From Progne subis subis (Eukaryota > Chordata > Aves > Passeriformes > Hirundinidae): a DNA stretch of 64,000 nt. The stretch spans positions 2,528,384 through 2,592,383 of the forward strand of contig JAKJHU010000038.1 of assembly GCA_022316685.1 (NCBI GenBank), in the 5' to 3' direction. Below, one piece after another: positions 45,601 through 60,600 of this stretch. The translations under genes were made by a program, and so were the position numbers. Each line of letters opens with the position of its first letter. The stretch's first letter is position 1. A model generated the notes under the pieces. That model saw only the letters and a list, made by a program, of their open reading frames with translations, ran no database searches and was not told where the DNA came from.

Positions 45601-48600
45601 AAAATTATGTCCTACTTTTATTTAAAGTCTATACTGCTTGGGAATTTAAAATTGATATATTCCTGCTAAATAGGTTTCTATAGTGTATGTACTCTGAGAG
45701 TTGTTTGGGTTATTTTTTTCCTTTTTTTATAAATATTTTTGTTTTGTTTGTATAATACACAGATGCTAAAATTACTGGATTTTTCTAGCAATTTAGTTGG
45801 AGATGTTCTGTAATACTTGAAGATAATTCTTTCCTTTTTTTTTTGTTTGTTTGACTGGGTATATAGACCTTTTTTAAAATATATATATTTCTTAATATTT
45901 TTGTATTATCTCTTGTATTATTTTTTGTATTATCATTTTCTCTCCATGCTGGCAGGCGGTGGGTGAAGTAGAGTTCTCGGTGAATTTCACTGTCTGTTTC
46001 CATGTGTGTGTCCTGCTAAGCTGCCTGTTGCTCGGTTTTACCGCAGGATGTGAGCAGGGGCAGTTCCGCTGTGCCAATGGTCGCTGTATCCCTGCGGACT
46101 GGAGGTGTGATGGGGCCAGAGACTGCTCGGATGATACAGATGAAGCTGGCTGCCGTAAGTGAAACAAATACAAAGCAGCCCCTTTGTAAGAGAAGAAATT
46201 AGGAGGTTCCAATGTGCTTGCCTGTACCTATGGTACAAGAATGAATATTGAATTGGGAGAAAACTATTAGTTGTCATGAGATACTGCAGAATCTATTTGA
46301 GTCATATTACATGAGCTCATTTGGCTTCGCTACACAAAAAATCAAGCAGTGCTCGGCTTCCAACATGACTTTAAACTTTTCTTAAAAATCTGACTGTCCA
46401 ATAATGCAGTTTCATATTATGACTAATGTTCTAAGTAGATGTGGAAATGTATTGTCTTCTATTACTGTAGTAATCCTGAATGTTGTATGTATATACAGCT
46501 ACCAGGAGCATCACTTGTGCTCCAAACCTTTGGATTTTTCAGACCCTGGACAACAAACAGTACCTACTGTGCCCAAAGTGGAGTCATGCTTAATTATCTA
46601 GAGTTGATTGTGCTGTGTCAGCATCACAGGGACAAGCTTATTCATATGCTCTGTAATATCCATGCACAAAGATTCTCTCAAGCTGAATGGAAAAGTTGTG
46701 ACAATGAAGAATTTCCCTCCACAATCTGTTTTCAGGAACTTGCCTGTATTTTACCGTCTCAGTTCTAGTGTTCTTTGAGTCTTGTGAGCTGGTGCAATTA
46801 CCAGCCCACTTACAGATTAGCCAGTTTTTGCCCCTCAGCTGATAGGGAGTGAGACTAACTTATATATATTTTTTTAATTTTTATATTTTTTCATTGTTAC
46901 TATTTCTTTGCTGCTTGACCCATGTAATAGTTGGAGGCCATTGATACGGCTTGGCAGTCTGATTTTCTACTTAGCACTTTAACACCAAAAAAAGTAGTGT
47001 AGTCCTTGGTCAAGAATGCCTTTAAACTGGCAAAAAAAAAAAAAAAAAAGGCATTGTCCCTTAGTAATAATGAAAATGAAACTTAATTTTTTTGAGTTAA
47101 TTGTCCTTTAAAAACAATATGTTAATGTGTTATAGGTAATGGGGCACATGAGTGCCTAACAAGATTGTTTAAAACTGGCCTGAGGTTAAAATCATGCTAA
47201 AAGATTATTCTTTGGTTCTTGAAACGAGACTTTAAAAAGTATGCATGGAGAACATGTCTGTAGTATGTGATCAGTTTTATCCCTCTAATTAGTTACTACT
47301 GAAGTTATTTTCTAATTTTCAACTGTAAATCTATAAATAGTTTTAATTTTCTCCCTCGATGCTTTGGTTGATAATTGTGCTTGCAGATCATCCTATGAGC
47401 ACAAAGTGTTTCAAGTTGACCTTGTATTTCTGCAAAACCATAATCCTGAGAACAGAGATGGTCAAGACCAGAGTCCTGTTTACTGGACTGTGTTGTACTA
47501 GGGATTCTTCCAGGAGTATTAACTAGGGATGGAGTAAGCTGTGACACAGTTTCAAACATTTATCTAGATCTTTCTCTTTGATGGTTCCCTGTTGTTTGTC
47601 TATCTGAAGAGTACAGAGTGGAGCTGGAACAACAACATTCAGCTTGTTCTGATCTGACCCTCATTTTTGTCTCATGAATTCACAGGGAAGAATCGTGACC
47701 TTATTTTGGGAGATTGTGTTCTTTCCAGGGATACAGCAACTGAGGTGGAGTGAGGGCAATTGATCAGACCCCTGTGAGACTGGGGAAGCTAGTGTGACTC
47801 TGTAGAAAAGTGAAAATAGGGGCTCTGCCAGAGGGCAATTCAGAACCTGAAAATTTTTTGGGGTCTCCCTTCTATAGGAGCTTGTGTCTCCAGGGGGGAT
47901 ATAAGGCTGAAGAGTATATGCAGGAGTTTACTAAGCTGAATTTTGCCTTTGAGCATCCTTTTGCTGGTCCACTTTCCCCTCTCAGGTCTGTCTGTTTTCT
48001 GTGATCTGTTAAATGCTTCATGTGTTTCATGGACATTACACTTGGACATGACACTTGAACCTTAGACCTTCTTTTCCCTTATGCAATTATTTTCTTTGAA
48101 AGTGCTTTCACAGATGTCTGTGAAATGACTATTTTTTTAATTGCTTACACTAGCACAACCTACCTGTGAGGGAAATCAGTTTCAGTGTCACACTGATGGG
48201 GAATGTATTCCACAGTCCTGGGTTTGTGATGATGAGGAGGATTGTGAAGATGGCTCAGATGAACATCAACAATGTCGTAAGTATTTTAACTTCCACTGTT
48301 ACACCAGCTTTGTGAAATATGTAATTTACATAGCAGCATATTGAGAACATTCAGAAACAAGCCTTCTGTAAGTACAGAATTCTCTCTAAAGTATTCCTAG
48401 AAATAAAATAATCTGAAGTCTGAAGTAGATAGAATACAGAAAATATGTCTAAATGAAAATTGCTCATGTTTCTTTTAATTCAAAAGAGAAAAATATAAAG
48501 TGTATATTGGTTTTATACTTGTTAAAAAATTTAGTCATTTCAAAAATGGTGAAATACATGTATTACTATATCTGCTGTATTCATTGGATAATAAAATTCA

Positions 48601-51600
48601 CACTGGCATCTCAGAACTATATATAACAAAATTTAAATATCCTTAGATGACTTTGAAATTTATTTGTATATAAATCAGGAGGAATTATCAATAATCAGCA
48701 AACGCTGACAAATATTCTTGTATGATTTTCAGCAATGCTATTTAGTAGCATTATTATTTAGAATTAACAGAGTCATTATTTCTCACACTCAAAGAGGAGA
48801 AATTCCTATGGTTTTGGTGTCTGGTGGGAAGTCTAATCTTTCATTATGATTTGGACAGCTTAAACTTAGGACATAATTCTGATTAGTATTTCACTTTAAA
48901 CTTGCTAAACAAGTTTTATTTGTATTATTCATGTTTATTCATTTGTATTATTCATGTCTGAACTGCTGTTTTCAGGTAAAGTGTTTAGTGTTCTCTGTGC
49001 AGTTTAGATCAAGAAAATAATTTAACAGCCTAACTGCCACAGCCATAGGCTTTGCTCTTTTCTTAGTATTGATAGGCAAATAAAAAATGTTACTCTGGTC
49101 TAGGGTTTCATGGCTAAGCATTTGAAGGGCTATATGTACCTGCCAAAGTGGTGCACAGTGAACTGATTACTGCGCCAAATTACATTCTCTGCATTATTGC
49201 ATAAAACAAGAGAACAACTGTAGTGTTCTGAAGGATGTTTTTTCTGCCATTTCTACTACTAAAATTTACTCTTAAGCGATGAAGATAAGATTAAGATTAA
49301 TTTATTTTCATTTTGATTGTGTGTATAATGTTTTGATAACTTCTTTGAACTGAACAGCTCTGGAGCTACTCACCAGCTCCTGGGGAGGTTAAAATGTTTA
49401 TTTTGTAAGGATTTTGCTTACAGAGTTAGTTTTGCCTTTTGTATCTTGATTCCATCTTCATCCATTGAGGATGGAAAATTTTGAATTATAGATAACTACC
49501 TTTTGCTCCCCTCTTCCTCTGAGGTTATGTTTTAACTAAAGAATCTGTAGATAGATAATGCAAAATGAGCAACAGTGCTGAGTTTGACTTTGGAACTGGG
49601 TCACGGAAATATTGTCCACCACTTTCTGGTTAATTATGAGTGTCAGTATCTACGCAGTGGCACTCTGCTGCTGCCACTTCTGAGTCATGTCCTGGTATTT
49701 GTCCTTGTTGTTCTAAAGGAACATTTTATCTCAGTGTTTGGGAAAGCTAGAGGAGATTTTGCTCCTTGAAATATTAAAAGTTTGTCTCGGGAAAACTGGC
49801 CGACAGCCCTTGAAGTTATACATGCAGAAATTTGTTGTACTTTGTTGTCATGCTCTTATTTTTCCTCATGACACGAGCATCCCAGTAGCTGATCTTATTT
49901 CTTTTGTGCCAGAAGAAGGCATAGAGAGCCCCTGTAGAGTAGCAGATGACAAGATGCCAATGTATAGATTGGGATAATGTTGAGATACAACATGAATTTG
50001 AAAGAAACAAATGTGCAGGTGGCAGAGGGAAGGAAAAGTTGTAGTAAGCTTGCCCTTCAGTCATATCTTCACAGATTGATGTTAGTTTGCCTATGAATAG
50101 AAAGTGTAATTTAGCTGTAGTGAAATCAAAGTGGAATTGAACAGTTTTATGTGATTTTTCCTGACAGCTGTTAAGAGAAGAGACCTAATCATTCTCAATC
50201 CTCCATTAGTTGTATATGCAAACTATTCCTGACTGTTGAGGCCCTGGCTGTATTAGAAAATCTTAGCTCCAACTCTGCTGTGTTTACATTGTGACATTCC
50301 AGCTGACTGAATAACTTACAGTTACTGGCAGATTTTGACCCAGTAAATAAAAGAAGAGAAAACTTTAAATCAATGAGAATTGGTAATTTAATGTTTTAGG
50401 CAGAATAGTTAGAGGGAGATACTTTTGAATCTAGGGGTCAGTTCTTCAGTGGAGAATAGCAGTGACCTTGCAGACTACAGGAGCCCTCCCAGAGCTATGA
50501 TGTCTGCTATGTGCTTGTCAAATGTTCTTCAATCCCCTTGATTGACACCAAGGTACAGGGGGAGAAAACGTTATACTGATTTTTATGAGAAAGATGAAGT
50601 AGTTAAAGAGGAAGGAAAATATTTTTCCTTATGCAAAAGGTTGATAGGAAAGACTGATTGTGTGCCTGTTTGTTGCAGCGGGAAGGACATGCTCAAGCCA
50701 GCAGTTCACGTGTTCCAATGGACAGTGCGTCCCCAGTGTGTACCGGTGCGATCGAGTGGAGGACTGCACTGATGGAACAGATGAAAGAGCCTGCCGTGAG
50801 TCTTCACTCCTAGCACGAGATCTGGTTTCAGCTCATCTCTCTGTGGCATTTTAATATATTTGTAAGATTAAAGGGCTTGTTGATAGACAGGATGACCACA
50901 ATATGCTTTTTGTTACAAGAGTTTCATTTCAGAGTCTTCTGTGTATTAGAGCTGATGTTCTGATACAGATAGATCTATTACCGCAGAACTCAAGTGCAAA
51001 CTTCCACCGCAGGATCAGGTCGTATTGTTTCTCGTTGTCCTAAAGATAATTCATATTGCAGTGTGAAAAGGCAACCATGTTTAATTGGCTTATGGCTTTG
51101 AGATGCTCAAAGCTAACTTTACTGAAGTTTTTAATGTTGTTTTTGCATACTCCATATGAAGTCAGGAGTAGTTATAGCCTGTACAGAAAAGCAAAATTTG
51201 ACTCCAGATTACTTACTTGAGGAGATTTGATCCCTTCAAAAGCATTTTATTCTAAACTGCAGCTTCCTGTGGAGATGATTTAGTTACGTTGTATTCAGAC
51301 GAGTTGTTTATATTGTGCCAACAAAATGCAGATGAAGAAGTATTTTTTTCTCTCTAACTTCTCCAGACTTGAGGCTGCCTGTCTGGTGACAGTCTCCCTA
51401 AATTCTGCCCTAGACTGAATACTGATGGAAAGGAAAACTGGCCACAGAATAGAGGCCATGTTTTTCAGAAATGTTTTTGTCTGATACCTATACAACAGTG
51501 TGTAACAGGCATGTCTGTCTGTTGTTAGTCTTAAGGAAAAGCTTCACACATCCTGAGTGACATCTAACATATAAGCTGCTATTGCAGCTGTTAGAGCATA

Positions 51601-54600
51601 GTGTGCCTTTGGGAAACAGATGTAACTGTAAAACTCACTTAGAACCAGACCCAGGGCAGGAGGTTGGGGAAGAGGCTGGGGTAGTAATGGATGGACAAAG
51701 AAGCAACGAAATGAAATTTTGTGAATGGTTGCGCTTAGGGGAAAAAAAAGACATATGCTGTGTAAAGGAGGAGCATACGACTGTATGACTATCAGTCTGA
51801 CTGCTGATACGGTTTATCCTTGACTCACAAGTGGCTAAAATTGTCCCTGTGTAGAATGAAAGGAGATTTAGGACTATGGAATAAAATGTTACTAAGCCAT
51901 CCATCTTGGAATTTTGCATGTGATAGACCCACAGCCACTTCTGAAGTCACCAATATAAATGGCTAAAAGCCAAGATCCAAAATACTCCATCTCATTGTGG
52001 AAGAATATCTTCTGTAGAGTGGCATTTTTTCCTCTTAAAGTTTAGAGTAAGAAATTAAATTAGTAACTTAATTTAGCAAATCTGTTGCACATGAAAAAAA
52101 TCCTGAGGAAAAGATATCAGTTTTAAAAGTGTATTATCCCTGAATTAAAGAACTGGACCTGCCAGGATCTCTGAGAGACCTGTGAGTAGTCATTGAATAC
52201 AGTGTGGAACAGCCAGGTGCCATGGTGTGATTGTTATAATGCAGTAAATCTGTGTCAGTCTGGGACTGCAGTCCTAAGGATGATACTTAGAACTTTTTTT
52301 TCAAACTAGAGGCTGCTGTGATGTTTGAAAATCGAAGTACACATTTTATTTCATGTTTAACATTCTCAGCTAGGTAAATTCAAAAGGCAGTTAGGAAAGG
52401 GCCCTCTAGATACATTAACAGTAACACTCTACTGCTGTGGGGGAAAGCCAGTCACTGCTGCATCAGCAAATCAGCCCCATGACTGTTGTGGGAGCAGCAT
52501 GTTTAGCCCCAAGGAGAGGGACTGCCTCCTGTCATTCAACAGCCTCCACTCTGGTTTATTAGAGTATGTGTTGACAGTCCCTCTGAGACAGAAGAATAAC
52601 TGTGACTTGGAACCTTGAAAGTAGGTTGGCCTAGTTTAAAGAAATGTGACAGTGCTGAACACAAGAGAATCCAAGAAAAATGTAATGACAAGACTCTTGA
52701 GGAAGGCTGGTTAATTTTATTGCCTTTTTGTCTTTGCAATGACTAGAACTTTCAACAGAACCCATAAAATAAAATTTACAATGTGATGACTTTATGATTA
52801 ACAGTATAGTACAGATTAGTGTAAGTGATTTTTTTGAGCAGATTCTAAGACTTGCTTTGAATGTTCATTTTTCCCAGCATTTAGTGTATTTCCTTTTCCA
52901 CATTATCTGATATAAATAAGTGTAAGAGGAATAGTACTGTTTTGTCATGAAATTCCCCTTATTTAATTTGAACTAAAAGTTTTCATAAATAGAAATGAAG
53001 CATTCATGATAACAAAAGAATAAAACTATTTATAATTGATTCTGGTGTTTCACAGAGCATAACAGAATGCAAACTTAGGTCTCTTTACTTATGCTTTGCA
53101 CTCATTTATTTGACTGGAAGCAGATTTAGATTATAAAGAAGATAAAGTTTTATTCCTGAACAAGTTACATTATTTAAGAAAGCAGTCAAATGCAAAATGT
53201 CACCAATATAAAGTAAGTCTAATTAAACATGTAAAAAACCAGAACAAAGGAATTCAGAGCCTTAGTCCATTTTATTGCTAATGGGATTATGAGCAAGGGA
53301 AAACTACCCATGCAGAGGCTAAGATAAACATCAGAGCAATGCTTCAGCTACAGGTCATACAATTAGTGCACTGAAGCTGTTTTGAGTTCATAAAATTATG
53401 GCTTTTAATTTTTTTAAATACACATATCAAGCTGTTTTCTAGCTTTTTTGAATAGTCAGCAACTATCAAATACTTTAATTTTAAAACTTTAGAAACATAG
53501 AATGAAATCACAGGCTCTTTGGGGTAGCAAATGCTTTTTAGTGGTAGGCAGCCAATACTGGTGTAATTTTTCTGTTACATACTGTATTTCTTTCAGTTAA
53601 GATAGAATTCTCTCTCCTGTCTCAACTTCATAGTTGAAAAATGAAAATCCCAGCCATGTCCGTTTTGCTTTGCTGTGACAGAATAACCTTTGTGGATACT
53701 GCTCTGGCAGCTGAGCGCTACGCTGAGGCTGTGAGGGAGGAAAGGGCAGTACTTTACAGACATGCTGTTTGGAGCCAGTGGGCTGAGGGTGGGCCAAGAC
53801 ACACTGGCTTTTTGATTCTAATTTTGATGCTGAGTTGCTGCCATAGGTCAGCTGCCTAACCTGTGAATTCCTGCCTCTGGTTTGCTTATGCTAAATAGCT
53901 GTTGTGGTCAGGAAGTGGGCAGCCAGCTCTGGGATTAATTTTCAGAGACCAGGGTGGAAGTGAGCAAAGACCAAGAACTGAAGAGATCGTAAGGGAAGTA
54001 GTCCAAGAAAGAAGAAAAAGGCCACTAGTCAGAGACTAATATTCTGGATGTTGGACATATTACATGTAGCAGCTATAGGATGAGGGAGAAGTTCAGGCTA
54101 AAGGAAGTATCTCCACCACGAAGAGTTTGGGACAGGGAGGTAGCAAAACTGGAGCAATCTAAGGCAGGCAGCCAAGGACTAGAGTCTCAGGGATGAAAAT
54201 CAGGAATTAAGGCCAGGAATGAGGGTCTGGTCTGTCTGTCAGCTCTGTAAGCATCTCCACTATGAACACTGCCTGGTATTATGTAGCTCATAGGACTCAG
54301 AGTAAGTCTCTCTCCTGGTGTCTCTGGTAGGCTGTGAGTGAGCAGTCTGGGCAATGGTTTGAGCACTGTGAGGTGGTGACTCATGGCAGTGAATTGAAGA
54401 GTTTTAATTAACTTTATTTTGTAAAATGTTTTTACGTTTTGCAATAAAAGACCGTTGTTAGTAGGAAATTGCCTTTTTTTCTTTTCCTTTTATTTCTAGT
54501 CCTTGTAACATGGGTTTAGGTTATGGAAGCTTACACTGCTGACTGTGTGACAGAAATCAGCTTGTGCTGAATATTAATTGCGACTATTTCCTGTTGCTGT

Positions 54601-57600
54601 TTTCGTATGGGTTTGTTTCCAGCTTGCAGAACAGAAGTGTTAGACATAGTGCAAAATAATGTAGGTTTAGCAATTCCTGTGACACAGGTTTCAAACAGCT
54701 TCCAGGTGTCCACTGAATGATGCCATTGAAGTATGTTCTCAACTGTTGCCCCAAAACAGTTACAAAGAGCAGGATGCTTCATCCGTCATTGGTGCTGGCG
54801 TTTGCCAGTTATTTTTATTTCGCAACTGAAGCGCTGGCATGCGTCACGGAGACAGATTGTGTAGAAGTATTTTGGCTAAGAAAATGCCTGAGGGGAGGGG
54901 AGAGAAAGAAGAGCTCCCTTTCTTCCTGAGCATGGGAATGAACATAGGTGAAAGACATTCCCCTTGTTTTCACAAAGCTCATATTATCTTCTAGGAATTG
55001 TCATGACTACGGAAACATTCATTCTTTTTAATTTTCTGTAAAATCAGCCACAGGTTTTTGGGAGGAGAAGGTAAAGAAAACAGTATTTATGTTGCAGGCT
55101 ATTCAGCATTCAAAAGAGTGTTTATTTTTTTTTTCTATCCCTTCACTTTTCTCTTAATGTTGTGTTCATATTGTCTCCTTTCACTCTCTTGTACAACTGT
55201 ATTCTCAGACCTCCTTAGGTACCAACTACCTACCTTGTCCTTTTAGCTCAGAACCTTGTCCTTCCTTTTTTGATCTTTCTAGTCCATTTGTCACAAATGC
55301 AGAAAAAAAAAAAGTTCCCTTGCCTGGAAGAGAACCCCTTCAAGTCATTCACAGAGCACGGACACTTTTTCCATATGCCCCCTACAGCAGAGACAGTTTG
55401 ATCTATTTCTCTGATAACAATTGTTATCAGTTCTTGCACAACTGTGGGATTTTATACTCAAATGCAGTAATCTTAGATCAGGAGTGTGCAGAGAAATCTT
55501 AGTTTAAATAAAACCTCAAATAAAAGCTAGGAAATGTTTATTTTGCAAGCACCAAATGCAGTGACTGATGTAAGACCTTTCCACTTAAATTTAAAATGTT
55601 CTGATACTTACTTTCCAACTTCATTTGCTGGAGAGCTTTTCATTAAGCTGGATTGTACAGGTCTTTCAGTTTTAGAAATTAATCCCATTCCTCCCCTCTT
55701 GCTGTGAAAATTCAGATTCTTCTTTTTCTTTTAAGAAGTCCCCTTTTCCTTTTAAGAAGGTGGTAGGAGTAGAAGAGCTAAGCTCATGGGTAATGTTTTC
55801 TAAATTTTGGAGAGAAAGAAAGGGAGTTTAAGTCCTGGGAGTTTTGCAATTGCAAGGACAGTCTTTCCTTAGTTTTCAGATATCCTAGTATTGTTATGAA
55901 GTTCTATTTTGGCTTCCTCCATTCTCTTAGCATTAAGCCCTCAAAGAAGCCAGCATTTCTTCCTTGATTCTTTTAACTTTTCTACTTCTCCTCACATAAA
56001 GCTAACCCCGGTACTTAGGAACTGTCCTGATGGCACAGATGCAGTGTACTGGCTATAACCTTCGCTTTGCCAGTTTTTATGAGGCTTAGTTCTTAATGTC
56101 CCAAATAATGAAAACCAATTTATTAAAATAATATGCTGCAAGGTGCAAAGAGTACCATCTGTAATGCAGAATGCAGTGAAAAGTATCTTTCAGATCAGTG
56201 AGCAGGCTGTGATCAAAACTATCATTTGCTAACCTTGGTCTTTGGACAAGGGATTAGAAATGGGATTACCTGTACAGAGTTAAAAATTAAGTTAATCTCC
56301 ATCAGGCTTTTCAAAGAATGTTCTTGCTTGTGCAAGTACAATTAAAATAAAGAATCAATATACCAGTTTTGAAAAGAGAATAAGGGGGAAAAAAAAAAAG
56401 CATTTGTTCACATTCTAGTAAAACACCAATTTAGTCAGAATGTATATTTTGAAGCATCTTCAAAACATCTTTACTTATGGCTCTTCTTGGTAATTTTTAA
56501 TAGTGATTGTATTTATACAATTCACTAGACTTTATAATATAATAAAGATTTTGCTAGGCCGAGGGCATTTCCAGGCCCGCTGCTGGAGAGAAGACTTTGA
56601 CAAAGTTTCCCTTCTTGTAAGCTAGTTTAATATAAGCTTGAGAAAATCTTATTACTGGCTAGGTTCTTAGTCTGCCTGGGCATTCTTGAAGAAACAGGCC
56701 GTGCAAGGCAATGGGTTCAATTGTTATTTGCTTGACATCGGTCCATTGGAAACAGTTTGGAACATCACTGGAGGTATTTCTGTGGGATATGAAGAAAAGT
56801 GAGGGAAACTACAAAACTATCCATTATACATCCCATGGAAGCTTTTCTACTTCAGTGCCTTTACAAGCACATACCTTGTATTCTTCCTTTTCTTCCATCT
56901 GCCCTGTGATGCAGTGTACTGCCACAGCTTCTTTCCACAGCTGGGCCATAGAACTGATGGTTTCTCCCTGTGATGCCTTCCGTGCTTTCAGACAGGGAAG
57001 AAGCATTAATTCTGTGGTGAACTTTAAACTTGGCCCCAGTCAGGCCTTTCTTTAGTCCTTTCTGTAGGCAGAGCTAACACTTTAAAACCCATGTTATTTC
57101 CAAAGCATTATGAATTTTCTCTTAGCCTACTGAAGCAAGAGAAGGATGTATTAGAAAGGTGATTGGTTGAGAAATGGGACCAAAGAATGCTTAGGGCACA
57201 TGTTAGCACTGTCAGACTTTCAGAATGGAAGATTGGGAACGATCACTAGAAGGCTGTAATGCTCTAGCTGGAACTCTGCTAATCTGCACCGACCGTTCTT
57301 CCATTAGGCACTCTCTGTTCCTACGTGCAGGTATTTGTATTAACTGCAGTGAAAACAAATGAAATGTAAATGAATCAGCTGGGGAGACAATCTGGCTAGA
57401 CTTGTAGTGGACATGAATGCAGCTATCTATCCTCTCATTTGAACAATTTAACAGTTAAAATCATGATAGCCTGTTCCATAGATAATTGAAATTTCATGGG
57501 AATGTGATAATACACTGAACAGCAGAAGCAAGCAAAACAGTTTGCCACTGTCTGGAAAAATTGTAAGTTTCTTGATATCTGCTTGAAGCAATTTTATAAC

Positions 57601-60600
57601 CCATGTTTTGGATTCCAAGGTATGAATGAAAATGGGCCTAAGTGAGAGCCTTCTCTATCTACTTTATTACCTGCTGGAGAAGTAAAATGGGATAAGAATT
57701 CAAATTGAAAATCTAAAAGGTCCAAAATGTTGTTTGGTTCTTCTGTGTCTTGAGTTCATTTATATTCTATATAGAGACAAAGGTTCAATAAATCTAATTT
57801 CTAAAATTACCAATTCTTTGCTTTCTTACTTGCCATTTGACCAAAAAAATGTATTTTTTGTCTACATAGCAACAAGGTAGACTATGAGCTCATGTACTCC
57901 TACTCAGCTCTAGTTTGTGAATATTCTTAATGTGTTGGATACTTCCACTGAACTCACTGACTGCTTGTTTGAATAAGTGTTCTCAGAATTTAAGTCATTT
58001 AAGCAATCCCTTGTATTTGCCTATGGGTCACCCATATAAGTAAAATATCCAAAATCTAAAAAGTCATTATTTCTGCAGAATCTGTTCTCTTTTGTGAAGG
58101 GAAAAAGCAGGTAATAAAAAACAACGGTTCTAACATTGTTCATGGAACCTGGAAATTTCATATCCTTGGCTTAATTGGAACAAAACCATAAAAACCTGAG
58201 GGCTCTGAGTTTGAGAACTCAAGGCACTTGAAGAGGACCTAGGAACTCTAAATTTCAGGAAATTCTTTGTGACCGAAACACTTATTATTAAGATCAGGAT
58301 AGTGTAAAACTGAAGTATATATAAATGTTTACTGCTTGCTCTCTGTTTATGTTCCCCTGCTTTCTATCATGTGGTAAGCTTTTTGGGTTGCAAATCTTTT
58401 TGTGTGTGGGAAGGCATTTAATTTTTCTCCTGTTGCTTGCAAAGTTTTGTAGCATCCATCTAGAGGATATTCTTTAATATCTGTTGGAGAAGACAGTATA
58501 CTGTATAAAAGGATTACTAGTATAGGACTACTAGTAATGGAGTTTTGTATTCCCTTTTTCCTTTAGTGACACTAGATGGATATGACTAATTATAATCTAA
58601 CTTCATGCTAATATAAAGGGTTCTTCGTTTTAGACTATCCAAGATGTGAACAGTTATCATGTGCAAATGGAGCATGTTTTAATGCAAGTCAGCGATGTGA
58701 TGGCAAAGTTGATTGCAGAGATTCTTCTGATGAAGCTAATTGCAGTAAGTCCCCTGTGGGGAGTGATCCCAAACAAATTTGCTTTATAGACCTCCTTTTG
58801 GAGTTAAACACTGCTGATATTCTGACAGATTTTCTGTATATGTTTCTGTGCTAAAATCTTTTTCAGCACATGGATGTACCAGCACGCAGTTCCAGTGTGC
58901 TAATGGAGAGTGCATCCCGCGAGCCTTCATCTGTGACCATGATGATGACTGTGGAGATAGGAGTGATGAAAACTCTTGCAGTATGATGTTTCTTTTTTTT
59001 CCCTCTTTCTTCAGCTGTTTTACTAAGACCTAGTTCAAGCAGATAGCAGGAAGCAGATTGCTCGGCTGTACAGCCATCAAAAGCTAATCACTGTTCTACA
59101 AGTACTCTTGTATAGAAATACGAAAATTGCAGCGCTGCTTTCACAGACTTTGTCTTTCCTGCTAAGTTCCTGGGTATGTCATTACTATTTGAATTTGCTG
59201 GATTGAGTGACAGTCTGGTTGCTAATACATATAGTTACGCTTATGTTGTCATCTGCTTAATTTCAGCATGAATCAAAGGTAATTCGTACCTAAATGAGAA
59301 GAACCCAGCAGTGTTTGCAATATATACAAAATATGGGACTGCCTAAATTTTTTAGGTGATATAATAATTGATCATATATGAGACAATATTGTTATTTTTA
59401 ACCTTTTAGCTGCTTAGAGCAGTTAGATTTTCTCATGTTTCTTTCCATAGCTTACGCTACTTGCAGAGGCAACTTCTTCACTTGCCCGAGTGGCCGTTGC
59501 ATTCATCAGAGCTGGATTTGTGATGGAGACGATGATTGTGAAGACAATGAAGATGAAAGAGGATGTGGTAAATATTATTGCTAATTTCCAGTGGTATTTT
59601 CAGAGGAAGATGACACTAACTTGCATCTATGAAATTTAGACCAGTCAAGATGTTCTTAATACATTTCATTTTTTTAAAACCTTAGAATTATACCTTTATT
59701 TATTTTTTTTTTTAACTTTGGCAATATTTTTGTTGTTGTGTATATGAGAATTATCATGATACTGAGTATGATGCAAACTAAGTTTAGCATATAGTAATAT
59801 GTATTTTTTTCTTTTATATATTCTCTTTTATATTTTGTTTTGGTTCTTCTGCATGTGGAGATTTTTCAGGTCATCTGTTAAGAAACATGAGGCTTCTAAT
59901 AACCGAAACCCACTGATTCAAAATGAAATTAACTCAGATCCTGCCAAGATTTGTCATGTGAGAAACTGAGAAACAGAGGCTTTAATGAATGAAAGTGTGA
60001 ATAAGATTTCTTTTTCATTGGCTTTTCCTATGATGAACATTATTCTTTTCATTCAGACAGCATTTATGTGTTTTGAAACCACACACCTATAGTTCCATTT
60101 CTGGTGCCCTGGTTAGTTTAATGCTAAATGGTGTTACCATTTCTAACAAAACAGAAAACTAAAGGGATTCATGTCTACCCAAGTATTGTTGGCATTGCAG
60201 TTTGAATGTAAAAGAAAGCAGTGACAAGTAAGTATTGATAATGTTTCTTAATAGTCTTTCCCAGCTGTGTGCAAGAAATGAAAACTGGATATCAAAGGAT
60301 GGAGATGCTTTGGGAAGCTGCTAGAGAAGAATTTTTAATATTTGAAACATACTCTTCATCATTCTTGTTTTTCTTTTCCATAGAAAGTGGTCACCATGAA
60401 TGCTACCCAGGAGAATGGGCCTGCCCTGGATCAGGGCATTGCATTCCAATTGGGAAAGTGTGTGATGGAACTGCAGACTGCCCTGAAGGAGAAGATGAAA
60501 CTAACATCACTGCTGGCAGACACTGCAGTATGTATGAGAATGAAAAACATACACATAATAGCAGAAACATCAGCATTGCCATCTTCTTACATTCACCTTT

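Larger units (their letters stand above)
30300..46046 (+). other. LRP2: LRP2 intron 1 (about 15.7 kb)
   Basis: Large first intron without supported coding exons. It contains a G19 tract, a CpG-rich patch at 31150-31370, a CR1 fragment, a TTA microsatellite, short tandem duplications and a 24-bp palindrome. First introns of this size commonly hold enhancers, but none can be named from sequence. Confidence 0.7.
46155..58633 (+). other. LRP2: LRP2 introns 2-4
   Basis: Between the class A exons the DNA is AT-rich with short A or T runs (for example an A run near 47031-47049). Open frames here show no family resemblance. The 7.8-kb intron 4 (50796-58633) was scanned for a further class A repeat and none was found. 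Confidence 0.6.

Noticed and set aside
45959..46046. Alternative LRP2 N-terminus with hydrophobic segment reading straight into repeat 1
   Set aside because: It begins with GTG, not ATG, and the hydrophobic residues come from the intron's pyrimidine tract before a perfect acceptor at 46046.
60269..60383. Upstream open frame in front of LRP2 repeat 7
   Set aside because: Clear acceptor TTCCATAG at 60383 and the phase-1 rule of the neighbouring exons show that it is intron.
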